The notes under the pieces are model-generated. The model was not told where the DNA came from. It saw nothing but the letters and a program-made list of their open reading frames with translations, and did not search any database. From the NCBI GenBank assembly GCA_036346205.1, contig JARFJB010000002.1, positions 3,248,001 to 3,312,000 on the forward strand: 64,000 nucleotides of DNA, read 5' to 3'. Below are positions 10,435 to 22,350 of the stretch, in pieces. The translations under genes and the position numbers were made by a program. Every line of letters starts with the position of its first letter. Position 1 is the first letter of the stretch. Origin of the DNA: Vesta saturnalis (taxonomy: Eukaryota; Arthropoda; Insecta; Coleoptera; Lampyridae).

Positions 10435-10937
10435 TTTAATTATAAATTTCAAAAGGGCCCATATACGTCATTACATCAGCAAATGGAAAATTTTGTGGTT
10501 AGATTAAAATCCTTAAATCAAAAATAAGTGACAAATGTCCACGTTTTTGTTTAATGACTATCCGCACGCAAATTAACCTATATCTGTTTAAAAAGGAAAT
10601 AAAGGAATCTAAAATCTACGGTAACCTAGGATCCAAGCTACGTTACGCTACAGTCCATTGAGAGAATCAGGTTACCGTAGATTTTTCCTTTATTTCCATC
10701 TTTAGACAGTTTAAGGTTATAATTTTGCGTGCGGATAGTCACATTTTGTTTATATTAAAGAATATAGCAATTTTTGTACAGCATGGGAGGTGACACCAAC
10801 AGATGAAAGGAACTTAACAAATTTGACATTAAGATTTAGAGAAGTTAAGATTATTGAAAGTGAAGAAAATGTATTGTTCAAAGTTGAAGAAAAACAAAAC
10901 AAAAGTACCCAGCAGTTCAACATTTTATTCAAAAAGT
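10435..10937 (+). pseudogene. Copia-type retrotransposon gag fragment, split by a MITE
   Basis: Left part (10435-10552) encodes GPYTSLHQQMENFVVRLKSL. Right part (10744-10937) encodes FCTAWEVTPTDERNLTNLTL followed by a charged stretch (EVKIIESEENVLFKVEEKQN). The second motif resembles the Copia gag segment (F-x-x-AW..., NLT-x-R-L) before the zinc knuckle. A 191-bp palindromic insertion lies between them. With one copy of the 8-bp duplication removed, both parts are in the same frame, with one TAA after LNQK. No pol domain follows. The Copia assignment is from memory of the motif and should be checked by profile search. Confidence 0.55.
10553..10743. mobile_element. 191-bp fold-back MITE with 8-bp target duplication
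   Basis: Arms of about 75 bp: GACTATCCGCACGCAAA at the left and TTTGCGTGCGGATAGTC at the right, continuing inward through GGAAATAAAGGA to AATCTACGGTAACCT and its complement. A short central loop (about 40 bp) contains GGATCCAAGCTACG. It is flanked on both sides by TTTTGTTT (10545-10552 and 10744-10751). An 8-bp duplication is typical of hAT or P elements, so it is probably mobilised by one of those. Confidence 0.85.
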
Positions 10938-12042
10938 AGAAATGAAATATTTAATATCAAGTAAAAGGAAGGTATATAATATAAAATTGATAGTGGTAAT
11001 TTTGAACTAAATGTAGACAAGCACATTGGTATAAAATTAATAAAACAATGGACAGTTAACAATCGAAGCAACTTAAAGTTCTAAGAATTTAGGAATTTGT
11101 TACTGTGTAAAATCTGAAATGTCTGTATGTTATATTTATTCTTATTGAAGTTAAACACTTTTTAATAATTAGAAGATGTTAGGTAATAGATAAGTCGAGA
11201 GATAAGTATTGTAAAAATAAAGATTACGGATGAGAATGCTTTGCTTGCAGATCACAAGTTATTATAATAATGCAATATCTCCAATAAAGTTGCTTTTGCA
11301 TTTAATCTTAACAATGAAAACAACCACACTGTATCAAATGCGAACGTTAAACATTTCTTATGATCCGTGGCCTGCGTGGATCAGTTTGAAGGACACTAAT
11401 AGAGAATTTTAATTTTATCGAAAATCCATTAGCTCACCCTTGGAGATGTTTGATTTTCTAGATGAGTTGGAGATTTTGATCGGAGGATTCCCAAATTATT
11501 AGCAAACAAATAACTCACTGTACGAAATTATCAAGTGGATCAATGCAAACCCAAGTTGAAAGTGTCTCAAGTTGAAAAGAACACAATTAAAGGACTACTA
11601 CCAAAATAAAGTAAAATTAAGGAACAATTGACTCGTTAACACTATGTTAGATATTTTAGTTATTGTATGCACTTGAACTAAGTGTTATCAAAGATGAATT
11701 TAAGACAATAATTAACGTAGTTATACACAAAGTTATAAAGTGAATAAGCAATATTATTAATTATGTAATGAAGGTATGGTGACAAAGTGTGTGTCAAAAG
11801 TACGCTCATATAATTAACATTGACTCAACACTATGTTAGATATTTTAGTTATTGTGTGCACTGAACTGTGTCAAAAGTACGCTCATATAATTAAACATTG
11901 TTGCATTTGAGTAAGTAGTTTTTATTAATTCTTAAAGTTAAAATATAGGTATAAGTAACGAATCACACTTCCTCAAATGTATTTTGCTTTACTACTTCGC
12001 TAAGGTGAAAATTTATAAATGGTTACGCAGAAATAAAAAGAG
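10938..12042. other. No gene recognised; contains local direct repeats
   Basis: A 60-codon open frame at 11230-11412 matches nothing I know. The only structure is the repeat at 11638-11905. The region may be the rest of the retrotransposon, beyond recognition. Confidence 0.4.
11638..11905. repeat. Local direct repeats
   Basis: AACACTATGTTAGATATTTT followed by AGTTATTGT(A/G)TGCACT occurs at about 11638 and 11828. GTGTCAAAAGTACGCTCATA followed by TAATTA occurs at about 11790 and 11869. This suggests a partial duplication of about 190 bp with internal loss. Confidence 0.85.
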
Positions 12043-12057
12043 TAGGGAGGTCGGCCA

Positions 12058-12491
12058 CAGTGGCCATGCTGGTACAGTGGCCACTTCTTCGTAAAATTTT
12101 AGTGGAATATCCGACAACACTGACATCTTTTTGTGTGTATAGGTACCTTAAACGATTATTTTCAACGATCGATGATTCAGTTGTTGCTAAGTATAGTAAT
12201 GAAACACGTGAATTTTCTTTGTGTGCAGTCAATACTTATTATTTAATACACATTTAAAGTGTTCAATAAACTTAAAAGTTGTTTTTGTACTTTGCAGTTA
12301 ATAGGTGTAAGTGTCGTCCTTGAAGGTATTATCTTCATACTGAAAAGGTAAGAATTTTAGTTTTAATATTTTAGGTTACGATGTTTGATAAAGTGCGATT
12401 TGAACAGTGGCACATTTTTAAGTATACAGTGGCCACTGCTTTTCATATTTTAAACCAGTGGCCACTGTACACTTAAAAAATGTGGCCACTG
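12058..12491. promoter_or_regulatory. Left subterminal CAGTGGCCACTG motif cluster
   Basis: Copies of the palindrome or its half-site occur at 12058 (CAGTGGCC), 12075 (CAGTGGCCAC), 12405 (CAGTGGCAC), 12427-12438 and 12456-12467 (both full 12-bp palindromes) and 12482-12491 (GTGGCCACTG). Two are embedded in a repeated CTGCTTTTCATATTTT(T)AAACC unit. Multiple subterminal sites of this kind are usually transposase-binding sites; that role here is inferred. Confidence 0.7.
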
Positions 12492-12730
12492 CTTTTCATA
12501 TTTTTAAACCGATTGCCTTATAATTATTGAAATTGTTAAAACAAATATAGCTATATTCATCATAATGTTACTAGTCATTTATTATTATATTGTTGTTATA
12601 TACCTAGGTACCGGTTTTAATCGGTTTTATATTTGTTTGCGTCAGTTTTTATATCGATTGTTTGTAGTAGGCAGGTATTAAGGGCATGTTCTTATTATAG
12701 CTAAATTTGTTTCTTTCAGAGGTTGCAGTA

Positions 12731-14500
12731 ATGCCACGAAAAGGTTTAAAAAATACTGGCATTGGAAAAACCAGTGAAGAGAGCATGAAAAATGCAGTAT
12801 ATGCAGTTTTTGAAAGAGGTTTTTCTACCAAAAGAGCTGCCATTAATTACAATATTCCTCGCACCACCCTACGAAGATATATAAAAAATGTAGGGAATCC
12901 AGAAAACATAAATTGGAATAATCGATTTAGAAGGTAGTCGCGTGTGCCCAAATTATACAGTCAGAAAATTTTGTCTAGTGAAGAGGAGCAACATTTTGTA
13001 GATATCTGAAAACTATGGCTAATTTATATCACGGTTATACGGCTTATAGAAAAATATAAACTAAATGCCTGTCAAATCTACGTCAACGAAACAGCGTTAA
13101 CGACAGTGCAAAATCCCGGAAAGGTTTTAGCTGCTAAAGGCCAAAGGCAAGTGGGACAGATCACTTCAAGCGAAAGGTACATGTAACAATGGTGGGAGCT
13201 ATAAACGCTATGGAAATACGATTCCTCCATTACTAGTGTTTTCCGCAAGTATTTCAAACACCATATGATCAAAATTCGCCACCGGGAACTATTGAGCGGC
13301 TTCTCGTCCGGCTGGATTACATCCAATATCTTTGCAGAGTGGTTTAATCACTTCATCAATCATGCTAAACGATCTGCGGATGTCCCTGTACTTTTAACAA
13401 TGGATAACCATGAAAGCCACATATCGCTGGCAGTTATAGAAAAGGCTCGACAAAACCATGTGAAATTACTGGCACTGCCGCACACCAGCCACAAACTACA
13501 ACCGTTGGATAAATGCGTATATGGTCCTCTGAAAATATTATAGCAACGCTTGTCAAACTCGGCTGCTTAATAATCCCGGAAAAGAATTGTAATTTATGAT
13601 ATCGCTGAGCTTTTAGGGTTGCATATCCACTGGCATTTTGTGCAAAGAACTGTATATCTGCTTTTAAAGAAACGGGCATTTTCCCTTCAACAATATGATA
13701 TTCAGTGACGACGTTTTATGGCTTCAAGTAACTGGCATTCCTGAGACGGACCAACTTAAAACTAGTTTAGGAGAATCCCAACCTAACGCCAGTTTTGAAG
13801 AATTCAACCAAGTACCAGTTGTGGGAAAAACATGAAACCAGGTTTAAACACTCAAGAAAAAGAAGCTGTCTCAGAGGAAACTGTTGATTCTGACATTGAA
13901 CCTGGAGGACATAATAGTGCAAAAAGAATTGATTGAACAGAGGACACCGGAGAAAGAATTTATACCTCCAGAAATTGTACAGCCTTATCCAACAGTTAAA
14001 AAAATAATAATACAAAGATTTCCAGAAAAGGGAAAAAGAAATCGACGAGGTATTGACGGATACTAATTTACGAAAGATTAAGAGCAGAAAACTATAATAA
14101 AGCATCTAAGCTGAGAAAAACAACGCAGCTGAGGTGAAGTGCAAATGTTTTGACGAGAATAGGCATCAATTAATTGTTAAAAACCCAAACTACGAGAGAT
14201 TGTCGATGTATCGAGCTCTGAGGAAGATGATATGAACTTATCTGATTTAACAGACTCCGATGATGTTGATTGGTGTGAAGAAATTGATGATATCGTAAAG
14301 GATTCTAAAGATCTAATGACATTAGCGCACAACTTTGTCTTGGTCAAATTTCCTACAAAAAGACTTGCAAATATTACGTGGGCAAGGTGTTAAAGAAAAT
14401 TAGTAACCAAGAGTATGAAATTAATTTTCTACGAAAGCAAGGAAATGCGTTCATTTTCCCAATCGTTGAAGATGCAAGTATTGTTTTCTTAAAGACATAG
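12731..14500 (+). pseudogene. Pogo/Tigger-type transposase relic
   Basis: A splice acceptor (TTTGTTTCTTTCAG, ending at 12719) precedes ATG at 12731. The first 69 codons (to 12937) encode MPRKGLKNTGIGKTSEES and a psq-type helix-turn-helix (AVYAVFERGFSTKRAAINYN, TTLRRYIK). After frameshifts the DDE_1 catalytic domain is readable: YVNETALTTVQNPGKVLAAK (first acidic residue now N-E-T instead of D-E-T), then from 13265 PSGWI-like SSGWITSNIFAEWFNHFINH, LLTMDNHESHISL, HTSHKLQPLDKCVYGPLK. C-terminal pieces reach about 14500 (VLVKFPTKR, EYEINFLRKQGNAFIFP). Stops and frameshifts are frequent, so it is not functional. Confidence 0.85.
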
Positions 14501-14738
14501 AATTGCACTTACCTGATCCAAATTTATCCGGAGGAACGGCCAGAACAAGCACGACTTACGATTTGCTATTGATATTTCTTTGTACAATGTCAATTAATCT
14601 TTGAAAATCATTTAGTTATATCTCTTTTGCATTTAGTGATGTAATATCCACTTAAAATTATTATAGGTACTTTTAAAGCAATGGTTGTATGTATTTATTT
14701 TGTTAATCCAATTTTCTTGTTAATTTCTAATTACGGAA

Positions 14739-14967
14739 CAGTGGCCACCCAACTCTTAACATAGGGCCACTGTACCCTACATGGAGGGTACAGTGGCCAT
14801 TTTGTATATACTTAAAAACAAATTTTACTCAAAAATTACAGGAAATATTTGAGTTTTAGTACTGAATAGTTAATGTTGAAAGTGTAATGAACGATCCTAA
14901 GCAAATACATATACAAAATTTATACAAGACTCAAAGTTTGAAGACAAAACATGAAAAGTGGCCACTG
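14739..14967. promoter_or_regulatory. Right subterminal CAGTGGCCAC motif cluster
   Basis: Copies at 14739-14748 (CAGTGGCCAC), about 14764 (GGGCCACTG, inverted), 14791-14800 (CAGTGGCCAT) and 14957-14967 (AGTGGCCACTG, in the terminal repeat). They mirror the cluster at the left end. Confidence 0.7.
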
Positions 14968-14982
14968 TAGCCGGACCTCCTA

Positions 14983-17900
14983 CGTCAGGTTTTTATTTGT
15001 GAATGCTTTTATCAATTTCAAATCACAGCTTTACATTAGATCATAACTTGATGAAATATTGTTAAATGTGTTCTTTGATTATGGCGTTTTCATTGTGTTC
15101 GTCCGTTAGAGGGTGTACTGATTTGTCCTCTTCAAGGCAGCTTACTAATATTTAATTTATTAAAGATCCGGTTATTTTTACTAAAATAAAATTTTGTTCC
15201 ATCGTTGGCTTTATACTTATATTAATAGCAAACATATGTTTGCGATTTCAAAGGACAATAACTGTAATTGTTATCGAAACGTTTAAATTTATATAAAGAT
15301 AAATAAAAATACGATGTACCACCCAAAAGATAGGTATTTTAATTGTTGGTACTGTGATAGTATTCATTTTCATAAAAGTAAAGTTTGTTTAGTGAAAACG
15401 GAATGATAGATTTTGAAATACTTATAAACCTTTAAAGTTTGAATACACATCATTACTCTTATAAGAGACAAAGAACAATGAAGAATGGATAACGTTTTAT
15501 TATTAATGAGGTTAACATTGATTACAGGCTACAACGTTTCTACTGTGTTACATTTTACATATTTGAACAGCCAAAACGCGAGATGCTGTTATATGGGTGA
15601 GACGAAGGATATGTCTAAAATGTACATTTCACATAGATTTGTAAAGGTACGCCTAACTTAGCACAGAAAACAAAAACTATCCTGGTGTTTAATAAGGTTT
15701 GAACACAATACTTGACTAAATAAGCTTCTTATGACACTTTTACCAAAGGTATTTTAAAATTGAACAAATAAGGCAACAAAATATCGTGACTTAAGCTTAA
15801 ATTCATATATATGATCTAAATACTTACGTAACACTGTACTGTAATTGAAAAATAATAATAATCTTGGTCCATTCCTCTATTCCTAAACATTCATATATCA
15901 AACCTATTTTACGCAGTATTAGCGTAGAATAATTGATCTAACTAAAATAATTGGTAAAAGTAGGAACGTACACAATGTACAGTACAAAAATGGTTGGTTT
16001 TAAAACAGATAAATAAATTTTTGTAAACTTGAAGTACCACTTACCACATATTCAACATTTCAAGTTACAAAGAATTAATTTCTTTATTAAGAAATATATT
16101 GCTTTTATTACATCCATATTTATAACATTTTAATTTGTATGTTTAGCTATTTATTATTTTTGATGGCAAGATAGGCAGTTGCTACCTTAGATAGGTGTCA
16201 AAAATTACAATGTCTAATGTTTAATTCCGTTAAAGTCAATGCAAGTTTTTAGACAGTGCCATTTAATAAGTTACTAAATAGTAGTGCAAATGTATTTGAT
16301 TATATTTTGATTTATTATTAATTGATCACGTAGAAAATATTCGCTATGGGACATTGTATGTAAAATTATGCTCATCCATATTATTTAATAACATCCGTAC
16401 GATTATTATCATTGTAAATTGTTAGTTCGTGCCTCAAATTTATTAATAAGATATGATTGTGCAAGAAAGAAACATAAACACGCTAAACCAAGCTTGAAAT
16501 ACTTTCCATAATACCTGGCTGCAACGCAATAGTTGTTAACTCTTCAAAATGATGAAATATGTTTAATGAAGATAGGGTATAATAAAAGCATTATACAAAA
16601 TATGTTAATCTAATTAACCGTGCTTAGAAATATGTTCTATTTTTCGTAATTTTCGTTTTAATTAATTTTGCGACATTAATTTTATTTTTCGTTCAGTTTT
16701 AGTGAAGGGGATCTTCATATTTTGTCATTCAATTGACGGTCATACCCCACGCGTTGTAATATGATTTTGTAGTTGTGTTTGTTTCTCTGTTGTAATGAAA
16801 TTTTAATAAAATATTGTGTAATTGGATTACATAAATTGTTTGGTATTTTAATGAATATTGTATGCAATAAAATTTGTTAAACTCGTGCATACAATTGTTA
16901 AGGCCTAGAAAATATTTTCAAAATTACATGTGTGAAGATCTAAATATAACTTACATTCGAACAATTTAATTAATAATGACGTGTGTGTAATTTTGAATTA
17001 TGTATAGATTATATAGCTAGTTATATTGTTATAATTAAATTAATTCAATTTTGAGCACTTCTACAGAAACCTTAATTGATTTTTTAATGTGTTGAGACGC
17101 TAGTTTATCAAAAATGTGAATGTATTGAACGAATTTATAATTCTTATAAATGCATTTGTCCTTCAATCAATTTTAAAGTTAACTAATCATTTTAATACAA
17201 ATGTCTTCGTTTGCTATAGACAAATGGTCTTAAAATACCTTACGTAAGATGAAGATAGTGCTTAATTTCCTGAAAAAAAAAACAATTTAACCATTGGTGC
17301 AATTGTACCACATTCCGACTCTACAATATTTTTAAGGATCAGTCGGCGTTTAGAAATGTCAAAATTAAAATTAATTCTCTGGTGGAATGTAATAAATTTA
17401 AGGATATACCTGATATATATTTTAAGAAATATGCGCTAAAAAATACAAAGAGAGCAAAAATTGTTGTCTCACATCCAACAACTACCAATTTCTAAAAAAA
17501 CGCATGAATAAAATTCTGCAAATTATACCTTACGGCAGTGGCAATAAATACCGCACTAAAATATATTTGAAGGTGCGACACTTCCTTATATATAAAATTG
17601 GTCCCGAATTTCTTAGTTTTAATAGCCTCTTTTTTCATTAATGATTGATTAGATTCTACCAAAAATTAGCATATCTACTGTCATCACTTTTTTGCTGATT
17701 GCTTATTTACAATTTTGTCAGTGATGCAGTGTATATAATTCGTTCCAATTTGTTTTTTATTATGGTCGAATCTGGAAAGATAAGATTATTATAATCAGTG
17801 CTATAAAGAAAAATATTTGCTGTTGGACACCACACGACAGTGCAACGTACAAAGTCTAAATTCAAAGAAATGAAATACTTAATAAAAAAATATCTGGTGT

Positions 17901-18544
17901 GGAACAACACTCAACCTTACAACTTACAAAGTGGAAATTTAAAAAAATGAAATATTTATATATTCCATTTTTTAATACGTTCATAACGTAAATAGATAAC
18001 ATTGTAAAAATCAAAATAATCGATGACAGATGGACGTTTAAAACTTCGTGTCACATAGGCCTTAATAGACATCTAGACGTTAATTTGAAAAAAAAATTTC
18101 AAATGCCTGTAATACAATATTTTCAATCCTATTTAATTAATTTTTAGACTTAGTTTGCTTTATATTAAGAAACTTTACAAAGAAAGATATGTAAAATTAA
18201 ATTTTCCTCAAAAAATATGTCTACACATTTTCTTATAAAATTAATCGTTATTCATATATTGGAAAAATTTCAACCTTAGGAATTTTTTTTGCCGCTAAAT
18301 TACACGTACCAAAAACCGCATAGAACATCTATATTTAAGGTCTATATGTTGGCATATTTATATCTTTGAGATATACAGCTGCTTCTGAAATATTTGATAA
18401 AAACCAAATACTGCCCCTAATAAACCCCCTCTCCATCGCTGCATTTCTCTCAAAATCTAATCAGCTCCAGAATAAATCAAAACAAGCTTAAATACGAAGT
18501 TTGAAGTACGTACGTTCTGGAGTTATCGTGGATATTAAAAATAT
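14983..18544. other. Long AT-rich stretch without a recognisable gene
   Basis: About 3.5 kb with dense stops in all frames and no transposase, RT or host-protein motif that I could read. The only repeat noted is the degenerate one at 17885-18100. It could be an intron or plain intergenic DNA. Confidence 0.55.
17885..18100 (+). repeat. Degenerate dispersed repeat, copy 1
   Basis: Shares in the same order with 46765-46895: AAAAATATCTG(G/A)TGTGGAA, AATACGTTCATA, TAATGTAAAAA-like and CTAGACGTTAA(T/C)TT. Similarity is patchy, so the family is old. Confidence 0.5.
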
Positions 18545-18685
18545 ACACACGCACACACGCACCAACACACACACATGCACATACACGCGCACGCACGCAC
18601 GCATGCGCGCGCACCCACACACACACGCACACACACACCACACACACACCACACCACACAGACACCCACGCACGCACGCATCTAC
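18545..18685. repeat. (CA)n / (CGCA)n compound microsatellite
   Basis: CA dinucleotides mixed with CGCA and CACC units. Confidence 0.95.
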
Positions 18686-19129
18686 TCGTATAAATAAAGT
18701 CGAATTTCGTTTAAGTCTGTTTGCATTTATTCTGGCATGTAAGGTGCACCGAGTGTGGGTAGTCATATGATAAAAATATATTGTACAACTGTCAACGATT
18801 ATCAGAACCGAGACCGGGTCAACAAAATTTCGTTTTGGATCTGTTTTATAAATTAATTATATCAATAATTTTCAATAAGAAACGAATTAGCTAGCAGTAA
18901 GCAGTGCCCGAATGAAGTGCGCGAAGCTTGTTGAATTATGGAGAATCGTTTTTAGCCGACAGATCTCACGGCGTCAAAAGAGTCAAGACTGTAATTTGGT
19001 TATCGAAGCCACTTATAAATAACTAATTTTGTCTAAATAAATACACTGTATTGGATGTTAAAAATGAGATTTATTATTAGTTAATAATATAACCGATTTT
19101 AAAAATCTTAGTTTACAGTTTGTCAATAT

Positions 19130-19174
<45 letters not shown>

Positions 19175-19307
19175 GAATGTAAACCTAAGTACAGCTACAG
19201 AGGTATATGTTAAATATAATAATTCTTTACAAGTTATAAAGTAACTAAGATTCTAATTTTTGCTTTAAATTCGAATATTGGACATCTTGTAATTAAAAGT
19301 CATCACC
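18686..19307. other. No gene; contains (TA)n at 19132-19171
   Basis: Non-coding DNA with a 40-bp TA tract. It lies downstream of the minus-strand DDE gene and probably includes its 3' flank. Confidence 0.6.
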
Positions 19308-20798
19308 TTAATTTTCACTATCATCTTCACTCGACTCTCCGACATTGATTACTAGAGGTTTTACCATTTCCTCAGCTCTTTTTTGAACGTCCCACCACTG
19401 GCTCATTTCCTTTTCAGCATGTAAAATACACTTTTGCCACAGTTCTCCAGTTACTTGGTTTAATGAATCCTTCCATAGCGATAAAACATTCTCGTCCCTG
19501 AAGCCCTGTCTTCCAACGTTTTTGTTGCAATACAGTTTACAATTTGCCCATATTAACTCGATAGGATTGAATTGGCAGTGATACGGAGGTAAACGTAAAA
19601 TTTGATGTCCCCATTGATGAGCGATTTCATCAATTGCATATATTTTTGGAACTTGTAAATCCTTGGCAATTTGTAATAATTCCACTTTCAGCATATCATT
19701 CGAATGAGGAATGTTGTGTTTTCTTAAACATTGAAGATCTTCTTTCTTCCAACTACTTAAAGGTAATTTTTCTACTAATGTATAATGATAACTGGCACTG
19801 TCAAGAATTATCTAACTTGGTTTCTCTAAATTTGGTAAAAGCTGTTCTTGAAACCATTTTTGAAATAAATCAGCGTTCGTATTATTGTGGTACTCTGCTG
19901 TTTTACTTTTACTGGAAAATACCAATGATGAATTAGATATAAAACGATCCTTGTGTCCAGCACTCAGTACAATAAAACTAAAATTTGTTCGCTAAAGAAT
20001 ATTTTTAACAAATCGGGCTATTTTAACTACAGTTTCCCTTCTCCTAGCGATTTGTTTTTTGTGCTTTTCAAATCATTATCATGCCATGATTTTCGAGCGC
20101 TTCTTCGACTAAAAATCCACGTCTCATCCAAAAAGACAGAATCGTAACTAATTTCACAACTTTTATTAGCAAAATATTTTCGCAAAAATGTTGCTCGGGC
20201 ACCAGCAATATGAACCTGCTACATTAAACGCCTTCTTCCATCGTCAACTTTGAACTCAAAACCAATTTTGTGTAAGAATTGTTTCAAACTCGTTTTACTG
20301 AAGATAAATGTTTTATCTTCTTTAAGTTCAGTCTGGAGTTTTTCGATAGTAATATGTGAGTCTAAAATTAAACAGTGATTAACTGAATTTCAACAATAAT
20401 TTCTGAATTATTTACCAGTTGCATGCGTGGTGTAAATTTTTCGTTTCAAAACGCCTTTCACGTATTCGTCGACATCCTCTGACTTCGACTTCAAACGTAG
20501 CCTATGTTTTTGCGGTGAATTTCCTATTTCCTATTTCCCAGATTCTAAAGCGAGAGCCATTATTGTCTTTGTCCGAGTTACGGTTTTCTCGGAAATGCCG
20601 CATGCGAGAGCAGTTCGCTGCAACATAATATTATATAAATATAAATTTAAATAGTGAAAATTATTAGCGTACCTGGATAATGGAAGTTACAGGTAAACTT
20701 GGCCCCCCGTTATCGCGTTCCATCTCGAAATAAGGCAGTAGATTCATTAACATTACTTGAGTTTGGCTTTTCAAAGATTTACCTTTTAATGACATCAT
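19308..20798 (-). pseudogene. Four-exon DDE_3 transposase-like gene with three TAG codons
   Basis: Exons on the minus strand: 20798-20673 (starts ATGATGTCATTAAAAGG, 42 codons), 20617-20416, 20363-20031 and 19977-19308. Introns start GTACGC, GTAAAT and GTAGTT and end CAG, TAG and TAG; the third is only 53 bp. Exon 2 carries an HTH-like CGISEKTVTRTK. Catalytic residues are intact: SVFLDETWIF, IILDSASYH and FNPIELIW, the last in LRLPPYHCQFNPIELIW, typical of an insect DDE_3 endonuclease family. The C-terminus is acidic (ESSEDDSEN). Lesions: TAG at 20531-20533, at about 20219-20221 and at 19812-19814, and a frameshift at a seven-T run near 20338-20344. Terminal repeats were not found, so it could be a dead transposon or a decayed domesticated gene. 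Confidence 0.82.
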
Positions 20799-20814
20799 TA
20801 TTTGCTGCAAAATA

Positions 20815-22285
20815 AATAAATGCATTCAATCAATTGGAAATACATTTTGCATTATAAACTTACTTCGCAATAGTGAATATTAATAATAATAGTTTTGAAA
20901 AAAACTGCTGTTTACAAATGCAATGGAAACTAATAAATTACGAAGCGAAAGATAAATTATTATAACTGCAACACACGATGCGATTATACGAAACGAAATA
21001 CGAAGAATAATTTGAGGTTAAATAGACAAGAAGATATCTGACAGCGTCATGCGCTTTGACTTTAGAATCGACATACGTTTTAAGTCCTTCATTTAAAATA
21101 TATAGCAGACAGTATATTATAACCCGTATTTCTTTAAGTGGGAACTTCGCACTAAGATAAAGGGAACCAGATGCATTTCACAGTAATAAGTATATCCCCA
21201 TTCTCGAGTCCACCATGAGACACCTCTCCCCGGCGTTACTATACTATGTTCTTATAGAGTATATGAAAATGCTAATAGGGAAACTTTTGGAAACTTGAGA
21301 ATGCCACCTGGTGTCTTTTATACTTACATTTACGCGTTGGATGTTGTATTCTGCAAATCTTTCCATATTTTATCTATTCTGAATAATGTAGGAACTAAAA
21401 TTAGAACTGGAAAAAGTGCTCTTTAACCACCCTTGTGATAACTTCTTTTAAAATTATTTAATACGCCTTTATACACGGATGCGGATTTTTACACTTTAAA
21501 ATATGCCAATAGAGACTTTTGTACACAAAAAGGAGCGAAACAAAATAAAAAATTGTTAAGTTGCAACATTTGTAAAAATTAAATAATTAATAAACTTGTA
21601 ATAACTTTTTTTGAAGTTTTAAGTTTTGCGCGAGAATATTCCGCTTATATGAATTTGTCTATTAGATATATTACTTTTGTTGCCCGTTTACTTGCAATTG
21701 TGAAAGCTAATATGCACCTAGACGTTGTGCAGGTTCATGCTTGGACCATCAACATCAAACAAGTTGCCACCACTTACCAAGACAACTTATGGTTAGCGTA
21801 GCTTCCATATTCGGTGACCCGACTTTCAAACAAATCTTGCACCCTAAAAACGGTGCGCCACTGGCAGTTTTTAAAATTTTGTATTTAGATAATGTTTTAG
21901 AAATTAATAAAGTTGCCCACAATACCCGAATTTTAGTCATATCGGATTTTAAACACGATAATCTCCCATTTTGAATTTTTTTATTTTGACAAATGATTTA
22001 TACTTAACGATTTTAAAAACCTCCAATACCCGACTTTCAAAAAAATCGGCTGATAAATTAAAAAATGCACAATTTTGTACTCTAAAAACGGCGCGCCACT
22101 GGTTATTATATATTTTTTTATTTTGAAATTATATAAAAAAGTATTCGTTTGTTTTTTTAATTATGTAACTGTTTAAAACTTGAAGCAATGAATTTTTTAA
22201 ATTTTCTAATCCCTAAAAATTTTATGGCAAAGAATTTTTGTACCTAATCTCATATAGCTTACTTTAATGATTCAAAAGATATCCC
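20815..22285. other. No gene seen; contains a local direct repeat
   Basis: The 5' flank of the DDE gene followed by unassigned DNA. The only internal structure is the pair of similar blocks at 21818-22102. Confidence 0.5.
21818..22102. repeat. Imperfect direct repeat
   Basis: The order ACCCGACTTTCAAA, TGCAC, CTAAAAACGG(T/C)GCGCCACTGG occurs at 21818-21863 and again at 22027-22104, about 210 to 240 bp apart, with an AT-rich insertion in the second copy. Confidence 0.75.
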
Positions 22286-22286
22286 G

Positions 22287-22348
<62 letters not shown>
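22286..22348. repeat. (CA)n microsatellite
   Basis: About 60 bp, mostly pure CA, with CGCG near its left edge. Confidence 0.97.

Positions 22349-22350
<2 letters not shown>

Larger units (their letters stand above)
12045..14980 (+). mobile_element. Pogo/Tigger-like DNA transposon
   Basis: A 2.94-kb element flanked by TA (12043-12044 and 14981-14982). Terminal inverted repeats are GGGAGGTCGGCCACAGTGGCC at the left and, reversed, GGAGGTCCGGCTACAGTGGCC at the right. Subterminal zones on both sides carry extra copies of CAGTGGCCAC. The transposase relic on the plus strand is of the pogo (DDE_1) type, which inserts at TA. Confidence 0.88.
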
